From Muribaculaceae bacterium (lineage in GTDB: Bacteria > Bacteroidota > Bacteroidia > Bacteroidales > Muribaculaceae), in the NCBI GenBank assembly GCA_017620635.1, contig JAGAUV010000007.1:1-64000 (forward strand): a DNA stretch of 64,000 nucleotides. Reading direction: 5' to 3'. The position numbers and the translations under genes are program-made. Under the pieces are notes generated by a model. That model did not search any database and was not told the DNA's origin. It saw only the letters and a list, made by a program, of their open reading frames with translations. Positions 45,239-55,974 of the stretch are shown here, piece after piece. Positions within the stretch are counted from its first letter, which is position 1. Each line of letters begins with the position of its first letter.

Positions 45239-48200
45239 ATGGAAAAAGGGTTTGTCCGACATATTTTATCATCGGTGCTGCCGGCTGTATTGTTGGTAGC
45301 TCTCAGTGTGTCGGCCCGTGCGCAGCTCTATCATCCTGATCTTCCGCCCCCAGCGCCGGCCTCCGTGCCTCCGGCGGCTCCCGGCGATTCGATAGGCCTG
45401 CCTATGCCTATAGCGCCCTCGATACCGCGCAGCTATGAGGATCTGATGCGCGACGAGATGGCCTATGACCTCTCCACTCCCTCGAATATCAAGACGACAG
45501 CCGACTATGACCCGGCCAGCGGGTGCTATATCGTGCGCACACGGCTTGGCGACATCGACATCGCCACGCCGTTCATGCTTACCGCCGAGCAGTACAACAA
45601 CTGGCAGTTCCGCCGCTCCATGCAGCAGTACTACCGCGAGCGCAACACCGGGCTCTTTACTGAAAAAGAAAAGGAGCCCTTCAATATCCTCGACATGAAC
45701 TTCGCTCTGGGGCCCCTCGAGAAGATATTCGGCCCCGGCGGTGTTTCGCTCAAGACCCAGGGCTCGGTGCAGATCAAAATGGGTATCAAGAGCAACAAGA
45801 CCGACAATCCGTCGCTGTCGCTCTCGGCTCGCCGCAAGACATATTTTGACTTCGAACAGAAGATACAGGCTACCATAGCCGCCGGTGTGGGCGACCGCAT
45901 GAAGTTCAATATGACTTACAACACCGACGCTACCTTCGATTTCGACTCCAAAAATCTCAAGCTCGCATATGAGGGCAAGGAGGATGATATCGTCAAGAGT
46001 ATCGAGGCCGGCAATGTGTCGATGACTACCGGATCATCGCTGATACGCGGCTCGACGGCACTCTTCGGTATCAAATCCAAGCTCCAGTTCGGCAAACTTA
46101 CGGCAACGGCTCTTGTGTCGCAGCAGAACAGCGAGTCGAAAACAGTCAATACCCGAGGCGGCGCCCAGACAACAGAGTTTACCGTCAATGCCGACGAGTA
46201 CGACCAGAACCGCCATTATTTTCTGGCGCACTACTTCCGCGACAACTACGACCGTTTCGCATCGCGTCTGCCTTTCGTATCATCCGGCATCAAGATCACA
46301 CGCATCGAGGTATGGATCACTAATAAAAACGGAAAATTCGACCAGTCGCGCAACTTTGTCGGCTTTATGGACCTCGGCGAAGAAAGTCATCTTGCCAGCG
46401 ACTACTGGACCCCCAATCCATCGCTCGTGATACCGGCCAACGCCTCCAACAACCTGCTGCAGACCATCAAGACCGACTACCCGGACGCACGAAATATCAA
46501 TCTCGTTACCCAGGCTCTCGAACCGCTTGTCGCTTACGGTATTACCGGCGGCCGCGACTATGAGAAGGTTGAGAGCGCGCGCCTGCTCTCGAGCAGCGAG
46601 TATACCCTCAACTCCACATTGGGTTATATCTCTATCAAGAGCGCGCTGAGTGCCGACGAGGTGCTCGCCGTGGCCTTTGAGTACACCTACAACGGCCAGG
46701 TGTATCAGGTGGGCGAGTTCTCCGGCGATATCACGTCTACCGACCAGAGCCTCTACCTCAAGATGCTCAAGAGCACGACAAACACTCCGTCGCTCCCCAT
46801 GTGGGATCTTATGATGAAGAATGTGTACTCGCTCGGCGGATATCAGGTGCAGAAGCAGAAGTTCAAGCTCAATATCAAATACCTGTCCGACACCACCGGC
46901 ACTCAGATCAACTATCTGCCCGTGCCCGGCCTCAACGACCAGTCGCTGCTTCAGGTAATGAATCTTGACCGCATCGACAGCAACGAGGAGAGCAACCCCG
47001 ACGGTTTCTTCGATTATATCGAGGGCTACACCATCATGCCGCAGACGGGCAAGGTAATATTCCCTGTAGTGGAGCCTTTCGGCAGCCACCTTGCCAAGAA
47101 GATAGGCAACGAGGCCCTCGCGCAGAAGTATGTCTATCAGGAACTGTACGATTCTACAGCCGTCGTCGCCCGACAGTATGCCGATAAAAACAAATTCATC
47201 CTTACTGGCGAATACATGGCGTCGGCCGGCTCTCAGATACGCCTCAATGCCATGAATGTGCCCAGAGGCTCGGTGGTGGTCATGGCCGGCGGCGTACGCC
47301 TGACCGAGAATTCCGACTATACCGTCGACTATGCCATGGGCATCGTTACCATTACCAACCAGAGCATCATCGACTCGGGCCAGAATATAAGCGTGACTCT
47401 TGAGAATCAGAGCCTTTTCTCTATGCAGCGCAAGACCCTGCTCGGCCTTGACCTGCAGTATCAGCTCAACAAGAATCTCAACATCGGAGCCACCATGCTC
47501 CATTTCTCTGAAAAAGCATTGCTCGAGAAGGTAAACATCGGCGACGAGACGGTCAACAATTCGATGTTCGGCTTTAATCTGGCCTACAACGGCGAGTTTA
47601 TGTGGCTTACCAATCTCCTCAACAAGATACCGACAGTCAACGCTACCGCACCCTCGCGCCTGAGCCTCACTGCCGAGTATGCCCGAATCATGCCGCATGC
47701 ACAGAAATCGGGCTCAAACAAAGGCTCGTCGTATATCGACGATTTCGAAAGCACACAGACCGGCATCGACCTCAGATCGCCGTACTCGTGGTTCCTTGCC
47801 TCGACGCCCTATGACCCGTCGGCCGACGCATTGTTCCCCGAGGCACAGCTGAGCAACAATCCGGCATATGGCAAGAACCGCGCGCTCATCAACTGGTATT
47901 ATATCGACCGCCTCTTTACCATGCGTAATTCGTCGATGTGCCCAGGCTATATCAAGAGCGACCTCAAACAGCTGTCGAATCCATATGTCCGCGAGATCAA
48001 GACCTACGAAATTTTCCCCGGCCGCGAGGTGGGCTATGCCGAGACAGATTACATCCAGACCCTCAATCTGTCGTACTATCCTACCGAGCGCGGCCCGTAC
48101 AACCTGGACAGCGACAACATAGCCGACGACGGCAGTCTCCTCAACCCCGAAAGACGCTGGGGCGGCATCATGCGGCGAATGGATAACCCGAATTTCGAGC

Positions 48201-51200
48201 AGACTAATATCGAATATGTGCAGTTCTGGCTGCTCAATCCGTTCCTCGACCCCGAGAACCCCAATTATGAGGGCGGCGATCTTTACTTCAATCTCGGCGA
48301 GATAAGCGAGGATATACTCAAGGACGGTCTCAAAAGCTATGAGAACGGCATACCTTACGACGGTAACGACCAATACCTCACGGAGACAGCCTGGGGCCGT
48401 GTGTCGAAGCAGAACTCGCTGACTTATTCTTTCGACAACAACACCGGCTCGCGTCTGGCCCAGGACGTCGGCCTTGACGGACTGCATACAGACCAGGAAT
48501 TCGAGTTCCCGACATACAGGGATTATGTGGATTCCTACCGCCTCAAGCTGTCGGCGGCAGCGTCCGACGAACTGCAGCGCGACAAGTTTTCGCCGCTTAA
48601 CGACCCTGCAGGCGACAATTACCACTTCTATCGTGGCTATGACTACGACGAGCAGCGCCTCGGCATCCTGGAGCGCTACAAACGCTACAACGGCGTGGAA
48701 GGCAACTCGCTGTCGCCTGAGGATGCTCCCGATCCGCTGTACCAGTCGTCGCGCTCGGTGCCCGATGTGGAGGATATCAACCAGGACAATACGCTTAACG
48801 AATATGAGCGATACTTCCAGTACCGCATATCGATACGTCCCGAGGATCTTGTCGTAGGCAAGAACTTTATTACCGACAAGCAGGTGTCGATAGTGCCTAC
48901 GCGCGACGGCAAGACACAGGAGGTGGAATGGTATCAGTTCAAGGTGCCTCTTAGCGATTATGAAAAAGTGATAGGCAACATAAGCGACTTCTCCACTATC
49001 CGTTTCATGCGAATGTTCATGACGGGCTTCAAGGCGGTGACACACCTCCGTTTCGGCAGCCTCGAGCTTGTGCGCGGCGAGTGGCGCACATACGACTTCA
49101 ATCTCAACAGCCGCGGCGATGCTCCTGCTCAGGGGCAGCTCGATGTAAGTGTTGTCAACATAGAGGAGAATGCCGAGCGTACCCCTGTCAACTATGTGCT
49201 TCCTCCCGGCGTGACCCGTATAACCGACCCCGGACAGAGCCAGATCACACAGCTCAACGAGCAGTCCATGTCGATGAAGCTTACCGGCCTTACCGCCGGC
49301 GACGCCCGCGGCGTATACCGCAATACACAGCTCGACCTGCGCAACTACAAACGCCTGCAGATGTGGGTGCACGCAGAGTCTCTTATCGACAACCCGACAG
49401 CCCTGCAGTCGGGACAGATGTCGGTATTCGTGCGTCTCGGCTCTGATGTGAAAAACAATTTCTACGAGTACGAGGTACCCCTCGAGCTCACTCCGCCCGG
49501 AACGTACAACCGTTATCTTACGTCCGACCAGTATATCGTATGGCCGCGATCCAACTATCTCGACTTCAACCTCCAGTCGCTTATCGACCTCAAGAAAGAG
49601 CGCAACCGCGCCAAGAGGGCGGAGGAGAGCGGTGTCGGTTTCGGCATACTGTTCACGGGCCGCGACCCTGCAAACGAACGCAACAGAATGGCCGTGATGG
49701 GCAATCCGTCGCTGAGCGATGTAAGGGTAATACTGATAGGCGTGAGAAACAACGCGTCGACGGTCAAGAACGGTATCGTGTGGGTCAATGAGCTTAAAGT
49801 TACCGACTTCAACGAGGAGGGCGGCTATGCAGCCAAGGCAAACGCGACACTGAACATGAGCGATATAGCCACAGTGAATCTCGGCGCGCATGTCGAGACG
49901 GCCGGCTTCGGCAGCGTGGACCAGTCGCTCAACGAGCGGCGCCTCGATGATTACGAGCAGTATAATGTCGCCGTACAGGCCGATCTGGGCCGGTTCCTGC
50001 CGGAGAAGGCCAAGCTTAAGGCGCCGGTGTACTACTCGGTAACCAAGGAAAAGATTTCGCCCAAATACAATCCACTCGATCAGGACGTGCTGCTGAAAGA
50101 TGCTCTCGACGACTGCGCCAACGATCACGAGCGCGACTCGATAAGCGCATTCGCTATCGAGCATACCAAGATACAGAACTTCTCTGTTTCCGGCCTCAAG
50201 TTCGATGTCAAGAGCAAGAACCCCATGCCCTGGGATCCGGCCAACTTTACTGTAAACTTCTCGTTTACAAAGCAGAGCAAGACCGACCCGACTACCGAGT
50301 ATGAGAACACCAACGACTACCGCGGCTCCCTTGCCTACTCATATTCGCCGTTCATAAAGCCTTTCAGGCCTTTCTCCAAGATCAAGGGCAAGAGCAAGAA
50401 CGCACGCTTCCTGCGCGAATGGGAGCTGCAGTGGCTGCCTAACAATATATCGTTCCTCACATCGATGAACCGCAACTACTATGAGCAGCAGGTGCGCTCG
50501 GAAGTGGATGTGATGTTCCAGCTGCCTGTGTCGGTAAGCAAGAACTGGCTATGGGACCGCCAGCTGTCGCTCACGTGGAATATAACCAAGAGCCTGCAGC
50601 TGTCGTTCAACTCCAACACATCGGCAAGGATTGAGGAGACTGTCGGCGCTGTCAACAAAAAACTTTTTCCCGACAAATACCGCGAGTGGAAGGACACCGT
50701 ATGGCAGAGCATCAAGTCGATGGGTACGCCGTGGAACTACAACCAGACCTTTACCGGCTCGTACAAGGCTCCGTTCTCGCGAATAAGCTTCCTCGATTTC
50801 CTGACCGGCAATGTGAGCTATAACGCGACATACCGCTGGGACAGGGGCGCCACTATCGATGGTGTGCGTATGGGCAACAGCATATCGAACCAGGCTGCCT
50901 GGACCGCCGACGGCCGTGTCAACTTCGAGACTTTCTATAATAAGATACCTCTCCTGAACGAGATCAACAAGCGCTTCGCCAACAAGCGTCCCACCACGAC
51001 TCAGCCCAAGAAAGCGCGTAAGTTCGAGCGTACCTTCCAGCTCAAACCGGATACGACCCTGCTTATCAAGCACAATCTGCGCACCAGGAAGGTCAAGGTT
51101 ACAGCTGTAGATGCCAAGACCAACGAACCTGTGCGCCTCCAGACGAGGATAGTGGACAACAACAGCGTGGAAGTGCTTACCCGAGGCGATCAGAACCTCA

Positions 51201-52678
51201 AGTTTACCATACTTGAGATACTGAAGGACGAGAAGTCTCTGATGCGCAATATCGGCGAGTATGCCTTGCGCTTTGTAATGTCGCCGAGATCCTTGTCGGT
51301 GCGCTACCGCAACACCCGTTCTATGTCGCTGCCTCTCTTCCGTCCGGATATCGGTAATATCTTCGGCCAGTCGCGCAGCAACGGCCCTATGTCGCCGGGT
51401 CTCGACTTCGCATTCGGCTTTACCGGCAAGGAATATATACAGAAGGCTCTCGACCGCGGCTGGCTCATTACCGACGACGGCCAGACATCGCCGGCGATAT
51501 GGTCGAAGACCAACGAGCTCAATATCGAAGGCGTGGTAGAGCCGGTCAAGGGTCTCAAGATAACCCTGACTTTCAACCGCACCGACAACCGCAACTCACA
51601 GGTACAGTTCATGTACAACGATATGCCGACATCACTGTCGGGTTCATACACCAAGACCCATTGCGCGATACTTACCGCCTTGCGCTCGTCGAACGCCAAG
51701 GACGGCTACAACTCCGAAGCCTTCAATCAGTTCCTTGCCAACATCCCCGAGATACGCAGCAGGGTTGAGGCCCAGTATGCCGGAATGCTTTATCCTACCG
51801 GCGGCTTCATGGCCGGCAATCCTCTCGGCGGCAAACCGTACAATCCCGAGGCCGGCACCGTGAGCGAGACTTCGTCGGATGTGCTTATCCCTGCGTTTGT
51901 CGCCGCTTACACCAAGACCGATGCCGGACGTCAGACGCTAAATCCTTTCCCCGATTTCTCCGCCGTACTGCCCAACTGGCGTATTACCTACGACGGATTC
52001 GTCAATCTTGGCCGCATGCGCGACATATTCAAGAGTTTCTCGGTCAACCATGCTTATCAGTGTACGTATACGGTGGGCTCTTATTCGTCGTACCTCAACT
52101 GGCTTAGCGCCGACGGCAAAGCCAATCTCGGCTTCACACTTGATGAACTGACAGGCCGTCCGGTGCCGACCTCGCCTTACAATATTTCGTCGGTTGCCAT
52201 TACCGAACGTTTCGCGCCGCTTATCGGCGTGACGGCAACGCTCAAGAACGATCTGCAGTTTAATGTGGAGTATCGCGACCAGCGTACGCTCACACTCAAC
52301 AGTGCTGCCGGCCAGGTGGTGGAAGCCTCGTCGCGCGGCATAACGATAGGAGCAGGGTACAAGATCGTCGGCTTCAATACCGTGCTCAAGATGAAAGGCT
52401 CGCAGCAGGGTATAAGCAATGACCTCACGCTCAACGCCGACTTCTCATATCAGAACAACCAGGCTCTGATACGCCGCATAGAGAGCAACTATACGCAGCC
52501 TACAAGCGGCACGAATACGATCAATATCAATTTCTCGGCATCATATATCCTCAGCAAGCGCTTGACACTTTCGGCATATTTCGATCATCAGGTCAACAGC
52601 CCCATAGTCACGACGAGCGCCTACCCGACCACAAACTCGTCGTACGGCCTGTCGCTGAATCTCAATCTTGCCCGATAA
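45239..52678 (+). CDS. sprA: SprA/Sov-family outer-membrane translocon of type IX secretion
   Basis: The 2479-residue protein has a signal peptide ending in ARAQ (about 1-30) and then a proline-rich segment. Long beta-barrel-like regions run to the C-terminus, which ends in a strand of alternating polar and aromatic residues. Size and segments such as EKEPFNILDMNFALGPLEKI match SprA (Sov in Porphyromonas), the 36-strand pore through which type IX cargo leaves the cell. The location after ruvA recalls other Bacteroidota. Whether this strain has the complete system, with GldKLMN, PorV and PorU, cannot be seen here. No CTD-bearing cargo is encoded in the window. Confidence 0.88.
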   Translation: MEKGFVRHILSSVLPAVLLVALSVSARAQLYHPDLPPPAPASVPPAAPGDSIGLPMPIAPSIPRSYEDLMRDEMAYDLSTPSNIKTTADYDPASGCYIVRTRLGDIDIATPFMLTAEQYNNWQFRRSMQQYYRERNTGLFTEKEKEPFNILDMNFALGPLEKIFGPGGVSLKTQGSVQIKMGIKSNKTDNPSLSLSARRKTYFDFEQKIQATIAAGVGDRMKFNMTYNTDATFDFDSKNLKLAYEGKEDDIVKSIEAGNVSMTTGSSLIRGSTALFGIKSKLQFGKLTATALVSQQNSESKTVNTRGGAQTTEFTVNADEYDQNRHYFLAHYFRDNYDRFASRLPFVSSGIKITRIEVWITNKNGKFDQSRNFVGFMDLGEESHLASDYWTPNPSLVIPANASNNLLQTIKTDYPDARNINLVTQALEPLVAYGITGGRDYEKVESARLLSSSEYTLNSTLGYISIKSALSADEVLAVAFEYTYNGQVYQVGEFSGDITSTDQSLYLKMLKSTTNTPSLPMWDLMMKNVYSLGGYQVQKQKFKLNIKYLSDTTGTQINYLPVPGLNDQSLLQVMNLDRIDSNEESNPDGFFDYIEGYTIMPQTGKVIFPVVEPFGSHLAKKIGNEALAQKYVYQELYDSTAVVARQYADKNKFILTGEYMASAGSQIRLNAMNVPRGSVVVMAGGVRLTENSDYTVDYAMGIVTITNQSIIDSGQNISVTLENQSLFSMQRKTLLGLDLQYQLNKNLNIGATMLHFSEKALLEKVNIGDETVNNSMFGFNLAYNGEFMWLTNLLNKIPTVNATAPSRLSLTAEYARIMPHAQKSGSNKGSSYIDDFESTQTGIDLRSPYSWFLASTPYDPSADALFPEAQLSNNPAYGKNRALINWYYIDRLFTMRNSSMCPGYIKSDLKQLSNPYVREIKTYEIFPGREVGYAETDYIQTLNLSYYPTERGPYNLDSDNIADDGSLLNPERRWGGIMRRMDNPNFEQTNIEYVQFWLLNPFLDPENPNYEGGDLYFNLGEISEDILKDGLKSYENGIPYDGNDQYLTETAWGRVSKQNSLTYSFDNNTGSRLAQDVGLDGLHTDQEFEFPTYRDYVDSYRLKLSAAASDELQRDKFSPLNDPAGDNYHFYRGYDYDEQRLGILERYKRYNGVEGNSLSPEDAPDPLYQSSRSVPDVEDINQDNTLNEYERYFQYRISIRPEDLVVGKNFITDKQVSIVPTRDGKTQEVEWYQFKVPLSDYEKVIGNISDFSTIRFMRMFMTGFKAVTHLRFGSLELVRGEWRTYDFNLNSRGDAPAQGQLDVSVVNIEENAERTPVNYVLPPGVTRITDPGQSQITQLNEQSMSMKLTGLTAGDARGVYRNTQLDLRNYKRLQMWVHAESLIDNPTALQSGQMSVFVRLGSDVKNNFYEYEVPLELTPPGTYNRYLTSDQYIVWPRSNYLDFNLQSLIDLKKERNRAKRAEESGVGFGILFTGRDPANERNRMAVMGNPSLSDVRVILIGVRNNASTVKNGIVWVNELKVTDFNEEGGYAAKANATLNMSDIATVNLGAHVETAGFGSVDQSLNERRLDDYEQYNVAVQADLGRFLPEKAKLKAPVYYSVTKEKISPKYNPLDQDVLLKDALDDCANDHERDSISAFAIEHTKIQNFSVSGLKFDVKSKNPMPWDPANFTVNFSFTKQSKTDPTTEYENTNDYRGSLAYSYSPFIKPFRPFSKIKGKSKNARFLREWELQWLPNNISFLTSMNRNYYEQQVRSEVDVMFQLPVSVSKNWLWDRQLSLTWNITKSLQLSFNSNTSARIEETVGAVNKKLFPDKYREWKDTVWQSIKSMGTPWNYNQTFTGSYKAPFSRISFLDFLTGNVSYNATYRWDRGATIDGVRMGNSISNQAAWTADGRVNFETFYNKIPLLNEINKRFANKRPTTTQPKKARKFERTFQLKPDTTLLIKHNLRTRKVKVTAVDAKTNEPVRLQTRIVDNNSVEVLTRGDQNLKFTILEILKDEKSLMRNIGEYALRFVMSPRSLSVRYRNTRSMSLPLFRPDIGNIFGQSRSNGPMSPGLDFAFGFTGKEYIQKALDRGWLITDDGQTSPAIWSKTNELNIEGVVEPVKGLKITLTFNRTDNRNSQVQFMYNDMPTSLSGSYTKTHCAILTALRSSNAKDGYNSEAFNQFLANIPEIRSRVEAQYAGMLYPTGGFMAGNPLGGKPYNPEAGTVSETSSDVLIPAFVAAYTKTDAGRQTLNPFPDFSAVLPNWRITYDGFVNLGRMRDIFKSFSVNHAYQCTYTVGSYSSYLNWLSADGKANLGFTLDELTGRPVPTSPYNISSVAITERFAPLIGVTATLKNDLQFNVEYRDQRTLTLNSAAGQVVEASSRGITIGAGYKIVGFNTVLKMKGSQQGISNDLTLNADFSYQNNQALIRRIESNYTQPTSGTNTININFSASYILSKRLTLSAYFDHQVNSPIVTTSAYPTTNSSYGLSLNLNLAR

Positions 52679-52705
52679 GCAGTCCGTGAAATCAATATAA
52701 TTCGC

Positions 52706-52713
52706 TATCTTTG
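52706..52713 (+). promoter_or_regulatory. -7 element of the glucuronate operon
   Basis: TATCTTTG followed by CA is 47 bp before kdgK, in the only gap (52679-52760) between sprA and the operon. No convincing TTTG is at 19-20 bp, which may mean that an activator is needed. Confidence 0.55.
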
Positions 52714-52760
52714 CATAACAGCATAATTGTATACACTAATAAACCAATTATTAAACTTAT

Positions 52761-53783
52761 ATGGCTAACATAGTCACACTCGGCGAGATCATGCTGCGAC
52801 TTTCTCCCGATGGCTTTCTGCGGTTCTCGCAGGCCGACTCATTCCGCGTGATATTCGGCGGCGGAGAGGCAAATGTCGCTGTCAGCTGTGCCAACTACGG
52901 TCACAAGGCCGTTTTCATTACCAAGCTTCCGGCTCATGAAATCGGGCAGGCAGCTGTAGATAATCTCCGCCGTTTCGGAGTAGACACATCACACATCGCC
53001 AGAGGCGGAAATCGTATCGGCATATACTATTGCGAGACCGGTGCCTCTATGCGTCCTTCAAATGTCATATATGACCGTGCCGGATCATCGATAGCCGAAG
53101 CGACACCCGACGATTTCGACTTTGACAGTATCATGGAAAATGCCGACTGGTTTCATTGGAGCGGAATTACCCCTGCCATTTCCGACAAGGCCGCCGAACT
53201 GACGCGTCTTGCATGTGAGGCTGCGCGCCGACACGGAGTTACCATATCTGTCGATCTCAACTTCAGGAAAAAGCTCTGGACGTCGCAGAAAGCACAGTCT
53301 GTGATGCGTCCTCTCATGAAATATGTCGATGTGTGCATAGGCAACGAGGAAGATGCGGAGTTGTGTCTCGGCTTTAAGCCCGATGCCGACATCCTTGGAG
53401 GAAAAACCGACGCCGACGGCTATAAAGCCATTTTCAAGGCAATGGCAGAGGAATTCGGATTCAAGTATGTGGCATCTACATTGCGAGAATCCTATTCGGC
53501 GTCGCACAACGGGTGGAAGGCGATGATATACGATGGCGACAACTTCTATCAGTCCAGGCGTTACGATATCAATCCGATAGTTGATCGTGTCGGCGGAGGC
53601 GACGCCTTTTCCGGCGGCCTGATCCACGGCCTGGTAAGCGGCATGTCGATGGCTGACGCGCTCGAATTTGCAGTGGCGGCATCCGCTCTCAAACAAACCA
53701 TACACGGAGATTTCAACATCGTCACAGCCGCTGAAGTACAGCGACTTGTCGGAGGCGATTCAAGTGGCAGAGTGAGCCGCTGA
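52761..53783 (+). CDS. kdgK: 2-dehydro-3-deoxygluconokinase
   Basis: KdgK phosphorylates 2-keto-3-deoxygluconate to KDPG. The 340-residue PfkB-family (ribokinase fold) protein has an N-terminal FGGGEANVAV sugar site and the C-terminal signature DRVGGGDAFSGG with catalytic Asp about 276. The role is inferred from its place in a six-gene glucuronate operon; other PfkB substrates are possible by sequence alone. It is the first gene, 32 bp before kdgA. Confidence 0.88.
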   Translation: MANIVTLGEIMLRLSPDGFLRFSQADSFRVIFGGGEANVAVSCANYGHKAVFITKLPAHEIGQAAVDNLRRFGVDTSHIARGGNRIGIYYCETGASMRPSNVIYDRAGSSIAEATPDDFDFDSIMENADWFHWSGITPAISDKAAELTRLACEAARRHGVTISVDLNFRKKLWTSQKAQSVMRPLMKYVDVCIGNEEDAELCLGFKPDADILGGKTDADGYKAIFKAMAEEFGFKYVASTLRESYSASHNGWKAMIYDGDNFYQSRRYDINPIVDRVGGGDAFSGGLIHGLVSGMSMADALEFAVAASALKQTIHGDFNIVTAAEVQRLVGGDSSGRVSR

Positions 53784-53815
53784 TTATAGATTTGCCAACC
53801 AAGATCTGATACATC

Positions 53816-54493
53816 ATGTCACATTTCGATTCATTTGCAGTATACGACCGCATACGCGACACGCGTATGATACCGGTATTCTATCATCCCGATCCTGATA
53901 CGGCATGCAGAGTGGTGAAATCATGCTACGAAGGCGGTGTCCGTGCCTTCGAGTTTACGAACCGTGGAGATTTTGCTGATGAGGTGTTCTCCGTCCTGCG
54001 CCGATTCACAATCAAGGAGTGCCCTGATCTTGCTCTCGGCGTCGGGTCTGTCGTCGATGCTCCTACAGCTTCGGCCTACATAATGCACGGAGCGGATTTC
54101 ATTGTCGGCCCAATGTTCAACCCTGAGGTTGCGAGCCTGTGCAATCGTCATTGCATACCTTATTCCCCGGGTTGCTCTACCGTTACAGAAGTCAGCGACG
54201 CGCAGGCCGCAGGGTGCGCGATATGCAAGGTATTCCCCGGCGATGTTCTCGGCCCGGGCTTCGTGAAAAACATAATCGCGCCTATGCCGTGGAGTCGGCT
54301 CATGGTTACCGGCGGTGTCGATCCGTCCGAAGAGAATCTTTCATCCTGGTTTAAGGCCGGAGTCTTTTGCGTAGGCATGGGCTCAAAGCTATTTCCAAAG
54401 GACAGGATCATCAGCTCCGACTGGGCTTATATTACCGAAAGCTGCCGCAAAGCGCTCGCTATTATATCAAGATACGCAACAAGCTCTAAATAG
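53816..54493 (+). CDS. kdgA: KDPG / 4-hydroxy-2-oxoglutarate aldolase
   Basis: This class I aldolase splits KDPG to pyruvate and glyceraldehyde-3-phosphate. The 225-residue TIM barrel has the Schiff-base lysine in CAICKVFPGDVLG (about 138) and an AFEFTNRGD segment in place of the more common EVTLRT. SPGCSTVTEV is also typical. It lies between kdgK and the exuT-like gene with short gaps. Confidence 0.9.
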   Translation: MSHFDSFAVYDRIRDTRMIPVFYHPDPDTACRVVKSCYEGGVRAFEFTNRGDFADEVFSVLRRFTIKECPDLALGVGSVVDAPTASAYIMHGADFIVGPMFNPEVASLCNRHCIPYSPGCSTVTEVSDAQAAGCAICKVFPGDVLGPGFVKNIIAPMPWSRLMVTGGVDPSEENLSSWFKAGVFCVGMGSKLFPKDRIISSDWAYITESCRKALAIISRYATSSK

Positions 54494-54504
54494 TATTACA
54501 TACC

Positions 54505-55974
54505 ATGAAAGACACCGTAACTCAAAAAATGACCAATTACCGCTGGGTAATATGCTCGATGCTTTGGCTTGCTCTGGTAGTCAACTATCTCGACCGGCAG
54601 GTGCTGTCGCTTACCTGGAAAAATTTTATTGCCCCGGAGTTCAATTGGACTGATGCCGACTACGGACTCATTACCGGAGTGTTCTCCATCGTATATGCTA
54701 TCGCAATGCTGGTCGCCGGGCGCTTTGTAGATAAAGTGGGCACAAAGAGCGGCTATCTGTGGGCTGTCGGCATATGGTCGGCCGGCGCATGTCTGCATGG
54801 CTTGTGCGGCATCCTGACCGATGGCATAGTTACCGGGCAATGGACCCTTTCGTTTGTCGATGCTCGCGAACACCTCAAGACCGTAAGCGATGTCTCCGGA
54901 GCTGCGTTTGCCGTCACATCTGTCAGTGTGTGGCTTTTTGTGGCGGCCCGATGCGTATTGTCATTAGGCGAGGGCGGCAACTTCCCCTGCTCGATCAAAG
55001 CGACAGCCGAATACTTCCCCAAGAAAGACCGTGGCTTTGCAACGGGTATATTCAACTCCGGCGCGCAGATAGGTCCGCTCGTAGCTCCATTCCTGATACC
55101 GACTCTCGCTGCCGATTACGGCTGGGAGGCTGCCTTTATCCTGATCGGCGCCCTCGGCTTCGTATGGATGGGAGTCTGGGTGTTCGCATACCGCAAGCCT
55201 GAGAACAATCCCAGGGTCAACGAGCTCGAACTTGCCTATATTGAGCAGGACGCATCCGAAGATAAGTCCCGAAGCGAAGAAGGCGGCAAAGCTCCCGAAA
55301 AGAAATTCTCTTTCTTACTCCCGTTTACCTATCGTCAGACCTGGGCTGTTATTTTCGGCCGTTTCCTTCCCGACTCCGTGTGGTGGTTCCTGCTCTTCTG
55401 GGCTCCGGCTTTTATCAACGACATATACGGCTATTCATCATCTTCCTTTACGGGAATGATGGCCGTGTTCTCGATATATCTCATCTCGATGCTGTCGTTG
55501 TGGGCAAGCTATCTTCCCACATATTTCATAGAGAAGAACAAACTCAATCCATACGCCGGACGTATGAAGGCACTCCTGATTTATGCCATGTTCCCGATTC
55601 TCGGAATAGGTGTAATGCCCCTTGGCGAGATCTCGCTCTGGTTCCCTGTCGTGATCATAGGTATAATGGCTGCGGCACATCAGAGCTGGAGCGCAAACGT
55701 ATTCACTGTAGTGAGCGATATGTTCCCGAAGCGCGTCATAGCCAGTGTGACGGGAGCGGCCGGCCTTGCGAGTGGACTCGGCAGTTTCTCGAGCAACTAT
55801 GGCGCAGGACAGCTTTTTTCCTATACCGAGCGCATCGGTCTGCACTTCCTTGGCTTTGAGGGCAAGAATGCCGGTTATATGATTGTATTTCTGATTGCCG
55901 GTTTTGCCTATCTTCTCAGCTGGGTAATAATGAAAATTCTTGTTCCACGTTACAAGCTTGTAGTTTTGAAATGA
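54505..55974 (+). CDS. exuT: hexuronate MFS transporter
   Basis: The 489-residue protein has 12 hydrophobic helices. The N-terminal WLALVVNYLDRQVLS motif is typical of the anion:cation symporter (ExuT/GudP) branch, which takes up glucuronate or galacturonate with protons. An insert at about 100-145 and a charged loop (about 240-262) are unusual in length. The stop overlaps uxaC by ATGA. The gene symbol follows the family; direct substrate proof is lacking, but the surrounding pathway supports glucuronate. Confidence 0.8.
   Translation: MKDTVTQKMTNYRWVICSMLWLALVVNYLDRQVLSLTWKNFIAPEFNWTDADYGLITGVFSIVYAIAMLVAGRFVDKVGTKSGYLWAVGIWSAGACLHGLCGILTDGIVTGQWTLSFVDAREHLKTVSDVSGAAFAVTSVSVWLFVAARCVLSLGEGGNFPCSIKATAEYFPKKDRGFATGIFNSGAQIGPLVAPFLIPTLAADYGWEAAFILIGALGFVWMGVWVFAYRKPENNPRVNELELAYIEQDASEDKSRSEEGGKAPEKKFSFLLPFTYRQTWAVIFGRFLPDSVWWFLLFWAPAFINDIYGYSSSSFTGMMAVFSIYLISMLSLWASYLPTYFIEKNKLNPYAGRMKALLIYAMFPILGIGVMPLGEISLWFPVVIIGIMAAAHQSWSANVFTVVSDMFPKRVIASVTGAAGLASGLGSFSSNYGAGQLFSYTERIGLHFLGFEGKNAGYMIVFLIAGFAYLLSWVIMKILVPRYKLVVLK

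Noticed and set aside
47714..50164. Minus-strand open frame of 816 codons opposite sprA
   Set aside because: Same cause: a codon-bias shadow with no start context, no promoter and low-complexity hydrophobic residues.
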